A stretch of DNA of 64,000 nt from Blastopirellula marina DSM 3645 (GTDB taxonomy: Bacteria; Planctomycetota; Planctomycetia; Pirellulales; Pirellulaceae), in assembly GCF_000153105.1 (NCBI RefSeq), contig NZ_CH672376.1, positions 673,092 to 737,091 on the forward strand. Direction: 5' to 3'. Each line of letters starts with the position of its first letter. Position 1 is the first letter of the stretch. The translations under genes and the position numbers were made by a program. The notes under the pieces are model-generated. The model saw only the letters and a program-made list of their open reading frames with translations, did not search any database and was not told where the DNA came from. Positions 46,331 through 55,528 of the stretch are shown piece by piece.

Positions 46331-47026
46331 TCGTTGGTCGCGATGTTGGGTAATGATGAATACTCCAATTTCTAATGACAGGACGGGCGCAACAGAAGCT
46401 AAGACCGTGTATCGAATGCGATTCCCCGCTCATCATAAAAGTCGCTACTAGGAGTTAGCTAAAATTCTCGATTCATAACGAGAAAATGTTATCAATTTCT
46501 GTTTTTCTCTAGATTGCCGGTCAATCTCCTGGAATCCGTACGCGCAGGGTCGAAACGAAAGTCGTCGCTGCACCGACCAATTCACCGCAAATACGCGGTG
46601 CTTCAAAAGAGTTGCGCTTCGATCAGCAATGTGCTACCAAAGCAGTTGGTGAACTGCGTGTTTCGAGAAATACGGACCGCGATGAAGATTGCAAACATCA
46701 CTAGGCTTCTCCGGCGAGAGTTCGCCGCGGCCGCGTTTTCCCTTCAAGGCCCCGATATGGCCCACGCGGCGACGCATGAAGTGATGATTGAAGCGGTTCG
46801 AAACAAGTACGTGCAGATCGGGCTCAAACGGCAGGGCCGGAGTCAGCTCCGCGGATTTTCGATCTCGCGCTGCAACAACGGATGGATGCTTTAGAAGCCA
46901 GAATGGCCCAGACGCCGTGAAGTCGCCGGCAAGTTAACTTTCCTCGTTCGCGCTTCGGGCTACGAAGAGGGATAGGCGCCGGCGACTTCCAATCGCACAA
47001 CCTCAAAACCTCGCGCTTCAGCCTAT
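46331..47026. other. 696-bp intergenic region
   Basis: Between the start of the ECF sigma operon and the 3' end of the PQQ-like gene. An open frame at 46514-46894 (126 aa) has no family features and I do not accept it. Its left part (46350-46500) is AT-rich and should hold the promoter of the sigma factor operon. The right end holds an inverted repeat near the 3' end of the propeller gene. Confidence 0.55.
46920..46988. repeat. inverted repeat at 3' side of PQQ-like gene
   Basis: Outer arms AAGTCGCCGGC (46920-46930) and GCCGGCGACTT (46978-46988) are perfect. A second imperfect pair (CCTCGTTCG and CGAAGAGG) lies inside. Phrases like GCTTCGGGCTACGAAGAGG recur between genes in planctomycetes, so this may be a dispersed repeat that also ends transcription. 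Confidence 0.65.
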
Positions 47027-48400
47027 CTACTGCGCTTTGACGTCATAGCAAAACAGCACGTCATGATCGCGGATATAAAGCTTGCCGTTGGCGATCACTG
47101 GGTGAGCCCAAGCGGGACTCTCGCTGCGGTCGGGCTGTTGGAAGCGGCCGCGCTCGATGTACTTCTCGCGATTCGGCTCGATCAGGACGACGGCGCCATC
47201 TTCGGTGCGAAGATAGAGTCGCTCACCGGCCATGGTGAGAGATCCCTTTTGCGCATCCCGCTCGCGCCACAGGATATCACCGGTCGCGAAGTCAAGACAA
47301 ACGAGGAATCCGCCGCCGTTGCCGCCGTTACCTCCATACAGACAGCCGTCATAGACGATCATGCCGCCGTGGTGGTTTTGCATGCTGCTTGTGAAGTAAA
47401 CTTCTTCCGGTTCAAACGTGCCGTCTTCTTTTTTGAGCAGTTTCACCGCGCCGCCGCCTGTGCCGTAGGCCGAAGATGCGAACAGCAATCCGTCTTGATA
47501 AATCGGCGTAGAGCAGTTGATTCCCATTCCATTGGCAGGCCGGTCATACCGCCAGAGCGGTTTGCCGTTGTCTGCAGAAACGCCGATCAGCGCCTTCGCG
47601 GTGAATTGCACGTATTGGCGCACGCCTGCTACATCAATCGCGATCGCCGATGCGTAGCCGGCTCCGGCGCTGGGGCCGCCGCGACCTCGACCAAAACCGC
47701 CGCGCCGACCGCGACCGGGACTGCCCGATTCGCCTTCTGTCTTTTCTGGTTCGCGCGGCGCCGGCGCTGCGACCGCTTCCGGCAGCTTGCTTTTCCAGAT
47801 GGTCTCGCCGGTCATTTTGTTCAGCGCGACGATCATCGCTTCGTCGCCGCCAGGAGTGCAGATCAGTTTGTCGCCGTCGATTAGCGGCGACTCGCGATAG
47901 CTCCAAGCCGGGATCGCTCCGCCGAAGTCGGTCTTCAAGTCGCGTTGCCAGACGATCTTTCCATCGTCGACCTGCAGACAAGCGACGTTCCCCGCCATGC
48001 CGATGACATAGAGCAGCTTACCGTCGACAGTGGGAGAAGCGCCGGGGCCTTCTTTGGATTGCGGCATGCGCTGTGCGTAAGCGGGCCCTAGACGCGTCAC
48101 CCACAATTCTTCGCCATCCGCTTCGGACAACGCCCAGACCACTTCGTCCTCGCCGCGAATGCTCATCGCGAAGATCCGTCCAGCGGCGATCGACGGCGTG
48201 CTGTCTCCTCCTCCCAGTCCGGTCACTTTCCAGGCCAACGCCGGACCTGCGGCGGGCCACTGCTGCATCAACCCGGTTTCTTGGGAAATCGCGTCTCGGT
48301 TTGGGCCTTGCCACTGCGGCCAATCAAACGGTTTGGCCGCTTCGGCAAAAACATTCGAGCTGCAAACCGTCAGTGTCAGTAAAAAAGCAAGCGATCTCAT
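47027..48400 (-). CDS. PQQ-binding-like beta-propeller protein
   Basis: 457 residues from ATG 48400 ([20 protein letters not shown], a signal peptide; the frame is open 11 codons further upstream). The mature protein starts [18 protein letters not shown], the standard opening of planctomycete secreted propellers, then blades with PQQ-type repeats ([108 protein letters not shown]). A Gly/Arg-rich linker of about 40 residues ([15 protein letters not shown]) interrupts two blades. Despite the repeat name, PQQ binding and enzyme activity are not shown for this group. It stands alone. Confidence 0.9.
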   Translation of the reverse strand: MRSLAFLLTLTVCSSNVFAEAAKPFDWPQWQGPNRDAISQETGLMQQWPAAGPALAWKVTGLGGGDSTPSIAAGRIFAMSIRGEDEVVWALSEADGEELWVTRLGPAYAQRMPQSKEGPGASPTVDGKLLYVIGMAGNVACLQVDDGKIVWQRDLKTDFGGAIPAWSYRESPLIDGDKLICTPGGDEAMIVALNKMTGETIWKSKLPEAVAAPAPREPEKTEGESGSPGRGRRGGFGRGRGGPSAGAGYASAIAIDVAGVRQYVQFTAKALIGVSADNGKPLWRYDRPANGMGINCSTPIYQDGLLFASSAYGTGGGAVKLLKKEDGTFEPEEVYFTSSMQNHHGGMIVYDGCLYGGNGGNGGGFLVCLDFATGDILWRERDAQKGSLTMAGERLYLRTEDGAVVLIEPNREKYIERGRFQQPDRSESPAWAHPVIANGKLYIRDHDVLFCYDVKAQ

Positions 48401-48433
48401 GCAATGATTTCCTTGTCGGAACGCGGAAGGCAA

Positions 48434-48751
48434 TTCTGGTTTCCTCGCCTAGAGCGCGGGGATCCCCGTGCTGGTTGAACACCGCAACTTGGATTAGGTT
48501 TCCAAAATTCTAGTCGAGGCTCGCCGCTGCGACCGAGAACGATTCTAGAAGAGCTTTCCTCAATCCGCTTCCAACAGGCTGGGGCGACGTCTCAAGGTGC
48601 GATGTCTTACCGAAACAGGGGTGGGAAACATGCCGCTTCGCTTGTTTCAGAACACGCTTCTGATCTCTGGTCGATTCAATCGGTCATTCCGCGGTTTGGG
48701 GAAAACTAGCTACGGATAGTTGATTGAGATCGGCTGTCAACGGAACTTCAA
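48434..48751. other. intergenic, nothing recognised
   Basis: About 320 bp between the start of the PQQ-like gene and the 3' end of the PNPOx-like gene (both minus). It should hold the promoter of the propeller gene. No open frame or strong repeat noticed. Confidence 0.5.
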
Positions 48752-49402
48752 CTACGGCTGATCGTGCGCGGAAGGGTTGGCTGTTAGGCGTTGGACCTCG
48801 GATTCCAATTCGGCGATCCGTGCCTGTAATTGCTCTACGACCGGTTTGATTTGACGCTGCGAGAACCGGGGATGAATATGTTGAGGGCAGTTGATGTCCC
48901 AGGCTTCGACGGTAAATAAGATCGCTCGCTCGACATTGCCGGGATAAGCCGGATCGCGCAGCAGCTGCTCTAGTCCTTCGTCTCCTTCAACCACGCGTGC
49001 AGTCCCCCAGACTTTCACGCGGCGACTATTTGCATAGTCCATCAGAAAGAGAAAAGCCTGGGGGTTTTCCGACAGATTTCCCAGCGATATGTATTGACGA
49101 TTCCCCCCAAAGTCGGCGAACCCGAGCGTCTGTTCGTCAAGCACCTTCAAAAAGCCAGGCGAGCCGCCGCGATATTGGATATAGGGTTGTCCTTGGGCGT
49201 TGGCCGTGCCCAGATAAAACATATCTAGATCGGCGATGTATTGGGCCAAGTCCGATGTGACGCTCGTTTTCCAGCCGGCGCCTTGCTCCATCCTCGCGTA
49301 GCTGGCGCGGGATCCTTTTTGCGTTTGTATCGTTTTCACCGCAGACGTAAATGCGATATCGCTGGGGTGTTCTCGTTGCGGTGAATTTGTGGGCGTAGAC
49401 AT
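48752..49402 (-). CDS. pyridoxamine 5'-phosphate oxidase-like flavin protein
   Basis: 216 residues. A split-barrel flavin-binding fold is suggested by YIADLDMFYLGTANAQGQPYIQYRGGSPGFLKVLDE, GFADFGGNRQYISLGNLSENPQAFLFLMDYANSRRVKVWGTARVVEG. The tail CPQHIHPRFSQRQIKPVVEQLQARIAELESEV forms a coiled coil. These members of the PNPOx superfamily are usually small FMN-dependent oxidoreductases rather than the vitamin B6 enzyme. It is the last gene of the minus-strand stress cluster, 79 bp after the hydrolase. The start at 49402 precedes a family-like PSDIAFTSAVKTIQ segment. Confidence 0.85.
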   Translation of the reverse strand: MSTPTNSPQREHPSDIAFTSAVKTIQTQKGSRASYARMEQGAGWKTSVTSDLAQYIADLDMFYLGTANAQGQPYIQYRGGSPGFLKVLDEQTLGFADFGGNRQYISLGNLSENPQAFLFLMDYANSRRVKVWGTARVVEGDEGLEQLLRDPAYPGNVERAILFTVEAWDINCPQHIHPRFSQRQIKPVVEQLQARIAELESEVQRLTANPSAHDQP

Positions 49403-49481
49403 GATGACTCTTCCTGCGCGGGAAACGCGAACTGCTGAACTCCTCTTGGTCGGACCCAGGAGGAGTCGGCAGTTGGATCGG

Positions 49482-50450
49482 CTACTTCGTTGCGTGCTTG
49501 TCCAGGAAGTCTCGCATCAGCGCGGCGATCTCGGGCCAGTTCGATTCCAGAGCGAAATGCCCTGCGTCGAGCAGGTGGAACTCTAACGTTTTCAGATCTC
49601 GCTTGTAAGGCTCCGCTCCTGCGGCGGGGAAAATCAAGTCATTCTTGCCCCACGCGATCAACATCGGCGGCTGGTGCTTGCGGAAGTATTCTTGCCACTT
49701 TGGATAGAGCGGCGGGTTGCTGCCGTAGCTGAGAAACATGTCAAGTTGGATCTCGTTATTGCCGGGACGATCCAACAGAAACTGATCTTCCGCTGGTCCG
49801 TCAGGACTGACGAGTTCCGGGTCTTTCACACCGTGCACGTACTGCCACTTGGTGGCGTCGTACGTAAGCAATTGACGCAACGCGTCTCGCTTCTCTTGGT
49901 TCGTCGGCTGGTTCCAGTACGCTTTGACCGGCTGCCAGAAATCGTTGTCGAGACCTTCCTCGTAGGCGTTGCCGTTTTGTACGACGATGGCCGTGATTCG
50001 CTCTGGGTGTTGCGCCGCCAGGCGAAATCCGATCGGGGCGCCGTAGTCTTGCACGTACAACGCATAGTTCGTCAGACCGACTTGCTCCGTAAATTTGTCA
50101 ATCACTTGCGCCAAGTGATCGAAGGTGTACGAAAACTTGTCATGCGACGGCATCGAACTATGACCATAGCCGGGATAGTCGGGCGCAATCAGATGGTACT
50201 TGTCAGACAGCGCAGGAATTAAGTTACGAAACATCTGCGAACTGGTCGGAAAACCATGCAGCAAAAGGATCGTAGGAGCATCCTGGGGGCCGGCTTCTCG
50301 GTAAAAAATATCGAGACCTTCGACCTTAGCCGTTTTGTATTTGACGACGGACGATTGCTGCGCGAGCGCAGAACCGGGAAGGCCTAAGGCCAGTGATGTT
50401 AAAATCGCGAGAGCGGACGCCAGATTCCATATCGTTGTGCGTGACATCAA
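49482..50450 (-). CDS. exported alpha/beta hydrolase (haloalkane dehalogenase/epoxide hydrolase-like)
   Basis: 322 residues with a signal peptide ([23 protein letters not shown]). An alpha/beta hydrolase core: oxyanion region [13 protein letters not shown], nucleophile elbow [10 protein letters not shown] (Asp in place of Ser, as in dehalogenases and epoxide hydrolases), acid region [12 protein letters not shown], catalytic His in [12 protein letters not shown] Trp-containing cap ([12 protein letters not shown]) lies between. The Asp nucleophile suggests dehalogenase or epoxide hydrolase chemistry on a small organic substrate in the periplasm. It belongs to a minus-strand cluster with SnoaL, RclC-like and AhpD-like genes. 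The exact substrate is unknown. Confidence 0.87.
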   Translation of the reverse strand: MMSRTTIWNLASALAILTSLALGLPGSALAQQSSVVKYKTAKVEGLDIFYREAGPQDAPTILLLHGFPTSSQMFRNLIPALSDKYHLIAPDYPGYGHSSMPSHDKFSYTFDHLAQVIDKFTEQVGLTNYALYVQDYGAPIGFRLAAQHPERITAIVVQNGNAYEEGLDNDFWQPVKAYWNQPTNQEKRDALRQLLTYDATKWQYVHGVKDPELVSPDGPAEDQFLLDRPGNNEIQLDMFLSYGSNPPLYPKWQEYFRKHQPPMLIAWGKNDLIFPAAGAEPYKRDLKTLEFHLLDAGHFALESNWPEIAALMRDFLDKHATK

Positions 50451-50560
50451 TCATGACTCCTGGAAAGTTGGTGGAAAGTGTAGTTTGAGCATTCGATTGG
50501 ATTGGAGAAGACTGGAAAGCAGCGGCGGATGCAATTTTGGAAAAGTAAAACCGCGGATTT

Positions 50561-51049
50561 CTATTTGACATCCGGGATGCCAGAGTGATCCGCAGGCCGC
50601 GGACCGGGCGCCGGCCAGAAGAACTTGCGATCCGACGCGTTGATCGGCACGTCATTGATGCTGGCTTCGCGGCGCCGCATCAATCCAAGTTCGTCAAACT
50701 CCCATAACTCGTTGCCGTAGCTACAAAACCATGTGCCTGCGGCGTCATGCCATTCGTATTGAAAGCGGACGGCGATGCGATTGTCGGTGAACGCCCATAG
50801 CGATTTCGTCAAACGGTAATCGAGTTCGCGGTCCCATTTGCCGGTGAGGAACTTGACGATCGCATCCCGTCCGGTGACAAACTCGCTGCGGTTTCGCCAG
50901 ACAGAGTCTTCGGTGTAGGCTAACGCGACGCGCTGGGGATCACGCGAGTTCCAGCCGTCTTCGGCCAGACGGACTTTTTGGACGGCAGTTTCCAAGGTGA
51001 ACGGCGGCGCGATCACGATGGGACGAGTCGAAGCAAGGTTGGTGGTCAT
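50561..51049 (-). CDS. SnoaL-like / DUF1348 protein
   Basis: 162 residues of the nuclear-transport-factor-2 fold. DUF1348 features: [116 protein letters not shown]. Such proteins are often encoded beside oxidoreductases and stress genes; catalytic role unproven. No signal peptide. It lies between the hydrolase (110 bp) and the RclC-like gene (41 bp) on the same strand. Confidence 0.88.
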   Translation of the reverse strand: MTTNLASTRPIVIAPPFTLETAVQKVRLAEDGWNSRDPQRVALAYTEDSVWRNRSEFVTGRDAIVKFLTGKWDRELDYRLTKSLWAFTDNRIAVRFQYEWHDAAGTWFCSYGNELWEFDELGLMRRREASINDVPINASDRKFFWPAPGPRPADHSGIPDVK

Positions 51050-51090
51050 CTGCGAACTCCTGATTGGTAGTAAGGGGCAGCGTCACGCGA

Positions 51091-51717
51091 TCATTGAGGG
51101 ACCGCGTGTTGTCGCGATAGGGAACTTGTTTTCACGGGGATCGAATCCGCTTGTTTTTTTAGATAGGTCTTGGCTGCGTCGGCCATCGTGACGAGCGCGG
51201 CGCCTGCCATGATTGCGTCCTTGACGACCAGGCGGCCTGCGCCGGACAAAAGTGGAAACCCATGCTCTGGACTTCCCAGCGCCGGAACCCAACACTCAGG
51301 CGTCGTGATCAAAAAGGACAACGTCACCAGCGACATTCCAAAGACGAGAAAGCTGCCGATCGCCGAAACCCGCGGCAGCCAAGGGTAAGTTGCGATCAGC
51401 AAGCCCAAAGAAACGATGACAGTGCCGAGGCCGTAAGCGAACAGATAGGTGCCGTTCTGTTGATGCCACTGTTGATTGGTGGGCGAAATTTCTCCTTCAC
51501 GATTTCGATGCTGGCGGTATTCCCCTTCAGGCTGCTGATAGAAGAAACTCATCAGCGGGCTGTTTGCGACAAAGGGGACGATCCCTTCGCCTTCGTAGCG
51601 GAACGCTTTCAGGCCGCCGATCCAAACCAGAACGATCACCAGTCCGATCCGGGTAAGATTCATGCCGACCCGATCGAGCTTTGCGGCCTTAACAAAAAGC
51701 TGATTAACTCGGTTCAT
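51091..51717 (-). CDS. DUF417 / RclC (YkgB)-like inner membrane protein
   Basis: 208 residues with about four hydrophobic helices (LTRIGLVIVLVWIGGLKAF, LFAYGLGTVIVSLGLLIATY, AIGSFLVFGMSLVTLSFLI, LVVKDAIMAGAALVTM). Diagnostic segments are EGIVPFVANSPLMSFFYQQPEGEYRQHRNREGEI, QQNGTYLFAYGLG and the late GAGRLVVKDAIMAGAAL. RclC of E. coli belongs to the reactive chlorine resistance group; the family is otherwise DoxX-like. The hydrophilic tail after residue 185 is unusual for the family. It is in the middle of a minus-strand cluster facing a sigma-54 activator. Confidence 0.85.
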   Translation of the reverse strand: MNRVNQLFVKAAKLDRVGMNLTRIGLVIVLVWIGGLKAFRYEGEGIVPFVANSPLMSFFYQQPEGEYRQHRNREGEISPTNQQWHQQNGTYLFAYGLGTVIVSLGLLIATYPWLPRVSAIGSFLVFGMSLVTLSFLITTPECWVPALGSPEHGFPLLSGAGRLVVKDAIMAGAALVTMADAAKTYLKKQADSIPVKTSSLSRQHAVPQ

Positions 51718-51810
51718 CGGAATTTCCTTGGATAGTGATTTCTAAGCGAAGGTGCATGACGCGTCGGAGTAAGCCGCAAGGGATGCGGCTATAACTCCTT
51801 CGCGAGCAGA

Positions 51811-52356
51811 CTAAACCTGCTGGAGGGACGCCGCGCGGGGAAAATCGACCTCGGTATCCGCGACGATGTTGAAGTAGTTGGTAAAGATGTCGAGCGCGAC
51901 GGCGGCAATGACTTCGGCGATAGCGCCCTCGTCAAAACCGGCGTCGCGGACCGCCTGCACGTCGGCGTCGCTGACTCGCCCGCGAGTCTCGACGATTTGG
52001 CGAGCGAACCGAATCAAACTGTCGGTTCCGGGATCAATCGAACCTCCGTTGCGACTATCGACGATCTGTTCCGAGGTCAGGCCGACCATCTTGCCGACTG
52101 CCGAGTGGGCGGCCAGGCAGTAATCGCATTCGTTCGCCTGAGCGACGGCCAGGGCGATTTGTTCGCGAACTTTGGCCGAGAGTTTTCCATGTCCCAAGGC
52201 GCCGCTCAGCGACAAGTAGCCCTCGAGAACCGCAGGCGAGTTCGCCATCGTACGCATCATGTTGGGAACCATGCCGAGCTTGCGGCCGACGGTCTCCAGT
52301 AGCTCCTTCGATTTCCCCTCAGCGTTCTCAGGCGCGATTGCTGTTAGGCGTGACAT
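51811..52356 (-). CDS. carboxymuconolactone decarboxylase / AhpD-like peroxidase-related protein
   Basis: 181 residues. The AhpD-type active-site helix is seen in ANECDYCLAAHSAVGKMVGL (Cys-x2-Cys with the following His). The rest matches the family: GKSKELLETVGRKLGMVPNMMRTMANSPAVLEGYLSLSGALGHGKLSAKVREQIALAVAQ, and a C-terminal half with GFDEGAIAEVIAAVALDIFTNYFNIVADTEVDFP. Members reduce peroxides or act as thiol-dependent antioxidant helpers. It is the first gene of the minus-strand cluster and starts 224 bp from the divergent activator gene, so it is the likely first target of that regulator. Confidence 0.9.
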   Translation of the reverse strand: MSRLTAIAPENAEGKSKELLETVGRKLGMVPNMMRTMANSPAVLEGYLSLSGALGHGKLSAKVREQIALAVAQANECDYCLAAHSAVGKMVGLTSEQIVDSRNGGSIDPGTDSLIRFARQIVETRGRVSDADVQAVRDAGFDEGAIAEVIAAVALDIFTNYFNIVADTEVDFPRAASLQQV

Positions 52357-52427
52357 GGTTCGTTCTCCCTTGCGTTGTGTGATTCATGGGTGAGGCCACC
52401 TGCTGGCGGCTTCTGGAGGGAGTGCTA

Positions 52428-52444
52428 ATTCATTTCCCGTGCCA
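52428..52444 (-). promoter_or_regulatory. candidate sigma-54 (-24/-12) promoter
   Basis: On the minus strand TGGCACGGGAAATGAA has a perfect -24 block (TGGCACG). The -12 block is weak (ATGA where TTGC is expected). It lies about 72 bp upstream of the AhpD-like start and faces away from the sigma-54 activator gene, the position expected for its target. Confidence 0.35.
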
Positions 52445-52514
52445 TGGGACAGGATTTTTCCGAAGTTGTGGTAATGTAACGACTTAGGGGAATTAGGTTG
52501 CTCGCTAGTTGCTT

Positions 52515-52565
52515 ACGAGATATCGTTAATTAACGAACATTCGTAATTGATCCACGAAACTTCGT
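52515..52565. promoter_or_regulatory. three tandem ACGA-N4-TCGT palindromes, probable activator-binding sites
   Basis: ACGAGATATCGT (52515-52526), ACGAACATTCGT (52533-52544) and ACGAAACTTCGT (52554-52565), with centres 18 and 21 bp apart. They lie between the divergent AhpD-like gene and the sigma-54 activator, ending 15 bp before the activator's ATG. Three spaced dyads are typical of sites where an enhancer-binding protein oligomerises and represses its own gene. Confidence 0.6.
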
Positions 52566-52580
52566 AGAGGCCACCCTGCC

Positions 52581-54191
52581 ATGGAGTCGCTTTTTCCTCT
52601 GCTGGACGATCCCAAGCGGCTTCTGCTCGACTTGGCGCTACAGCACTCGGTCGCCGAGTTGTTGAAGCTAATCGTCGAGCGGCTGAGCAGCTCAGAGCAG
52701 GTTGCTTTGGCGCGGATCTGGCTGGCGCAGCCCACAGCTCACTGCACGGATTGTCGAACAGTCGAGCTGTGTCAGTCACAGACGCAGTGTCTGGAGCTTG
52801 TCGCCAGCGGCGGGCGTTCCGTCGTTTCGCCGAGCACCGATTGGACAAGCGTCAGCGGCGACTTTCGCCGAATGCCGTTTGGCGCACGCAAAGTAGGGCG
52901 GATCGCTTCGAGCGGGATTGCGCTGGAAGAACCGCAGCTCTCGGATCCGCCGCCTGATTGGATTGCTCGCCCTGACTGGGTTCGAGCCGAAGGGATTCAG
53001 GGCTTTGCTGGGCAACCATTAATCCATCGCGGTAAGGTCCTCGGCGTGTTGGCTGTTTTTGCGCGTCAGTCGATCGCGAGCGAGTGCATGGGGTGGTTGC
53101 GGATGATCGCGGATCACGCCGCCGCCGCGATTGCCACCGCGCGGGCATTTGCCGAGATCGAATCATTGCGTAATAAGCTGGAGTTGGAGAATGAGTACCT
53201 GCGTGAAGAACTGAAAGGCTCCGGCGCATTCGGCGAACTGATCGGGCAAAGTCCAGCCCTCGAAGCGGTGTCGCGACAGATTGATTTAGTCGCGCCGACC
53301 GATGCGACGGTTTTGATTTTGGGAGAGAGTGGAACGGGCAAAGAGTTGGTTGCTCGAGAGATTCATCGTCGCAGCAAACGGGCCGATCGTCCGTTGATCA
53401 AAGTCAATTGCGCGGCGATTCCACGAGAACTGTACGAGAGCGAGTTCTTTGGGCATGCCAAGGGATCGTTTACCGGTGCGCTGCGCGATCGCGTCGGTCG
53501 GTTTGAGTTGGCCGAAGGAGGAACGCTGTTTCTCGACGAAGTGGGCGAGATCCCGCTAGAACTGCAAGCGAAGCTGCTGCGAGTATTGCAGGAAGGAGAT
53601 CTAGAGCGCGTCGGCGAAGAGCAGACGCGACATGTCAACGTGCGTTTGATCGCGGCGACCAATCGCGACTTGCGAGCAGAGTCGGAAGCGGCGAGATTTC
53701 GCCAAGATCTTTACTACCGACTGAGCGTGTTTCCTGTGGAGGTTCCGGCGCTGCGTCGACGGAAAGAAGATATTCCGCTATTGGCCGATCACTTTTTGGA
53801 ATTGGCTGCACGCCGAGTCGGCCGCTTGAAATCCTCGTTGACGTTGGCGGCGGCGCAGCGACTGCAACAATACGACTGGCCCGGCAACGTGCGGGAACTT
53901 CAACACGTTATCGAGCGAGCCGTCATCACATCAACCGGCGTCCGCTTGAATATCGAGTTGCCCGACAAATCTGTCACGGCCTCGACTGTTGCGCCGGTCG
54001 TCAAAGATGTTGCGGTAAGAACCGATGCGCAGATCCGCCAGATCGAAGTCGACAACATCGTCGCCGCGCTGCAAGCCGCCCAAGGCAAAGTTTCAGGCGC
54101 CGGCGGAGCGGCGGAGATATTGGGACTAAAGCCGACGACATTAGCGTCGCGGATCAAAAAACTGGGGATTCAATTTCCAAGCTGGCCCTGA
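52581..54191 (+). CDS. sigma-54-dependent activator with GAF-like sensor and Cys cluster (NorR-like)
   Basis: 536 residues. The N-terminal sensor part (about 20-205) has four Cys at 55, 58, 64 and 70 (HCTDC, ELC, QCLELVASGG), then a GAF-like domain (VRAEGIQGFAGQPLIHRGKVLGVLAVFAR, ADHAAAAIATARAF). A short coiled linker leads to an AAA+ domain (LIGQSPALEAVSRQIDLVAPTDATVLILGESGTGKE; GSFTGA loop for sigma-54 contact; GGTLFLDEVGEIPL; DLYYRLSVFPVEVPALRRRKEDIPLL). A Fis-type HTH closes (GGAAEILGLKPTTLASRIKKLGI). It should drive sigma-54 promoters in response to a redox-type signal, if the Cys residues bind metal or a cluster. It is divergent from the oxidative-stress-like cluster it probably controls. 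Confidence 0.92.
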   Translation: MESLFPLLDDPKRLLLDLALQHSVAELLKLIVERLSSSEQVALARIWLAQPTAHCTDCRTVELCQSQTQCLELVASGGRSVVSPSTDWTSVSGDFRRMPFGARKVGRIASSGIALEEPQLSDPPPDWIARPDWVRAEGIQGFAGQPLIHRGKVLGVLAVFARQSIASECMGWLRMIADHAAAAIATARAFAEIESLRNKLELENEYLREELKGSGAFGELIGQSPALEAVSRQIDLVAPTDATVLILGESGTGKELVAREIHRRSKRADRPLIKVNCAAIPRELYESEFFGHAKGSFTGALRDRVGRFELAEGGTLFLDEVGEIPLELQAKLLRVLQEGDLERVGEEQTRHVNVRLIAATNRDLRAESEAARFRQDLYYRLSVFPVEVPALRRRKEDIPLLADHFLELAARRVGRLKSSLTLAAAQRLQQYDWPGNVRELQHVIERAVITSTGVRLNIELPDKSVTASTVAPVVKDVAVRTDAQIRQIEVDNIVAALQAAQGKVSGAGGAAEILGLKPTTLASRIKKLGIQFPSWP

Positions 54192-54231
54192 GAAACCAGG
54201 GGGAATGGGAAGTGATCAGAAACTCCACACG

Positions 54232-55164
54232 TTATTTAGAATCGCCGGAGCGATTTCGATCGCGGTATTCGCCTGGCGGGCAACCTTCTTTGGCGATCAT
54301 CAGCCGCCGGAATCTCTCTTGTCCGCCGAAGCCGGCCAGGTAGGCGACTGATTTGACCGAGAGATTGGTCTCGGTCAGCAAGCGCTTCGCGCGGAGCAAG
54401 CGGCAGTGATTGATTTCATCCAGCACCGTGTGTCCAAGTGCGCTGATGAACTTGCGTTCCATGGTGCGTCGCGTGGTCGGGAGCGCATCGACCAGCTGAT
54501 TGACCGAAAGCGGGCGGTCGCTCTTCGTCCAGATGATGTCGAGCGCTTTGTTCACGATCGGATCCACGACAGGGCCAACGCGCCCGTTGCGGGGGAACGC
54601 GACGTTCTCCGCTTGCTGCGGCAACAGTTCGAGCGCCAGCGTGAGCAGCTCCAACGCGTTTGCGCAGACGGCCGGCGCGTGTCGCGTTGGATCTTGATGG
54701 ATTCGATCGAGCAGGCGATCAAACGTCTGCATCAGCGGAGCGCGTTGTCCGATCTCTAACCGCACCAAGGCGCTTTGTGGAGAGATGGTGCTGTTTTCGA
54801 GCAAGCGATGCATGAACTCGCCGTGCAGCGAAATCCAACGTTCGGTCCAGCCGACCGTTCGAACGGGTTGATACCGATGCCATACGCCGGGAAACAAGAG
54901 GAAGAGCGTGTCGGGTTCGATGCTGACGCGACCGGTAGGCGTCGATTCAAACGCGCCGCGCCCCTCACTGATGAATTGAATCTGGAATTCCGGCAATTGA
55001 CGCCCAGCCGTCCATGAGAACTGGTAGACGCCGGGGTGCTGTTCCGGCGGATAGTTCGAGTTGGGTGGGACGACGCCGCGACCGCCGCCGGTGACATAGA
55101 AGCCAAACTCCATGTCGCGATCGGTGATAGGCAGATAGTGAAAAAAGTTCTCCGCCCGATTCAT
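54232..55164 (-). CDS. AraC-family transcriptional regulator
   Basis: 310 residues. The N-terminal cupin-like sensor (GFYVTGGGRGVVPPNSNYPPEQHPGVYQFSWTAGRQLPEFQIQFISEGRGAFES, DTLFLLFPGVWHRYQP) is followed by a helical linker and two AraC helix-turn-helix units (LSVNQLVDALPTTRRTMERKFISALGHTVLDEINHCRLLRAKRLLTET, SVKSVAYLAGFGGQERFRRLMIAKEGCPPGEYR). Such regulators sense sugars or other small ligands. It is convergent with the sigma-54 activator gene and shares a gap of 40 bp with it. Nothing adjacent is an obvious sugar operon, so the target is unknown. Confidence 0.9.
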   Translation of the reverse strand: MNRAENFFHYLPITDRDMEFGFYVTGGGRGVVPPNSNYPPEQHPGVYQFSWTAGRQLPEFQIQFISEGRGAFESTPTGRVSIEPDTLFLLFPGVWHRYQPVRTVGWTERWISLHGEFMHRLLENSTISPQSALVRLEIGQRAPLMQTFDRLLDRIHQDPTRHAPAVCANALELLTLALELLPQQAENVAFPRNGRVGPVVDPIVNKALDIIWTKSDRPLSVNQLVDALPTTRRTMERKFISALGHTVLDEINHCRLLRAKRLLTETNLSVKSVAYLAGFGGQERFRRLMIAKEGCPPGEYRDRNRSGDSK

Positions 55165-55528
55165 GGAAGTCTCTCCAGCTAGGTCCCAGACCGAACATCT
55201 CCACGCGGTTAGGCGGCAAGATGCGTAGTACCCGCATGTCGTAAATGTAGGATCTTGCTACGGGAGTCCGTATTCGTGAAATGCCGGACGACTATGTTTG
55301 GAACCGGTTTCATGTCGGAATTGTGCAGTACAAGGCCAAATTGCGAGGAGAAAATGCTCCTAAGAGAAAACAGTCATCACTTATGGATCAGGGGAAATTG
55401 TCGCAAAACGAGGATTGAAATGCCACTAGATTTTTTCTAGGAATGCTAAAATAAACCTCGCAACAAACGGGTTGCTTCATCCTTCTACTCATCTTGATCC
55501 GCTTCGGATCGTATTGGAGTCATCCATC
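55165..55528. other. divergent promoter region
   Basis: About 360 bp between the AraC-type regulator (leftwards) and a DUF1559 gene (rightwards). The right part is AT-rich (around 55425-55460). The frame at 55255-55440 has no protein-like features. GGAG at 55516-55519 is a ribosome-binding site for the ATG at 55529. Confidence 0.5.

Noticed and set aside
46514-46894. 126-aa plus-strand frame in an intergenic region
   Set aside because: No ribosome-binding site, no domain, mixed composition; probably chance.
52438-52444. strong sigma-54 promoter call
   Set aside because: The -24 block is perfect but the -12 block lacks the GC pair, so it is kept only as a low-confidence site.
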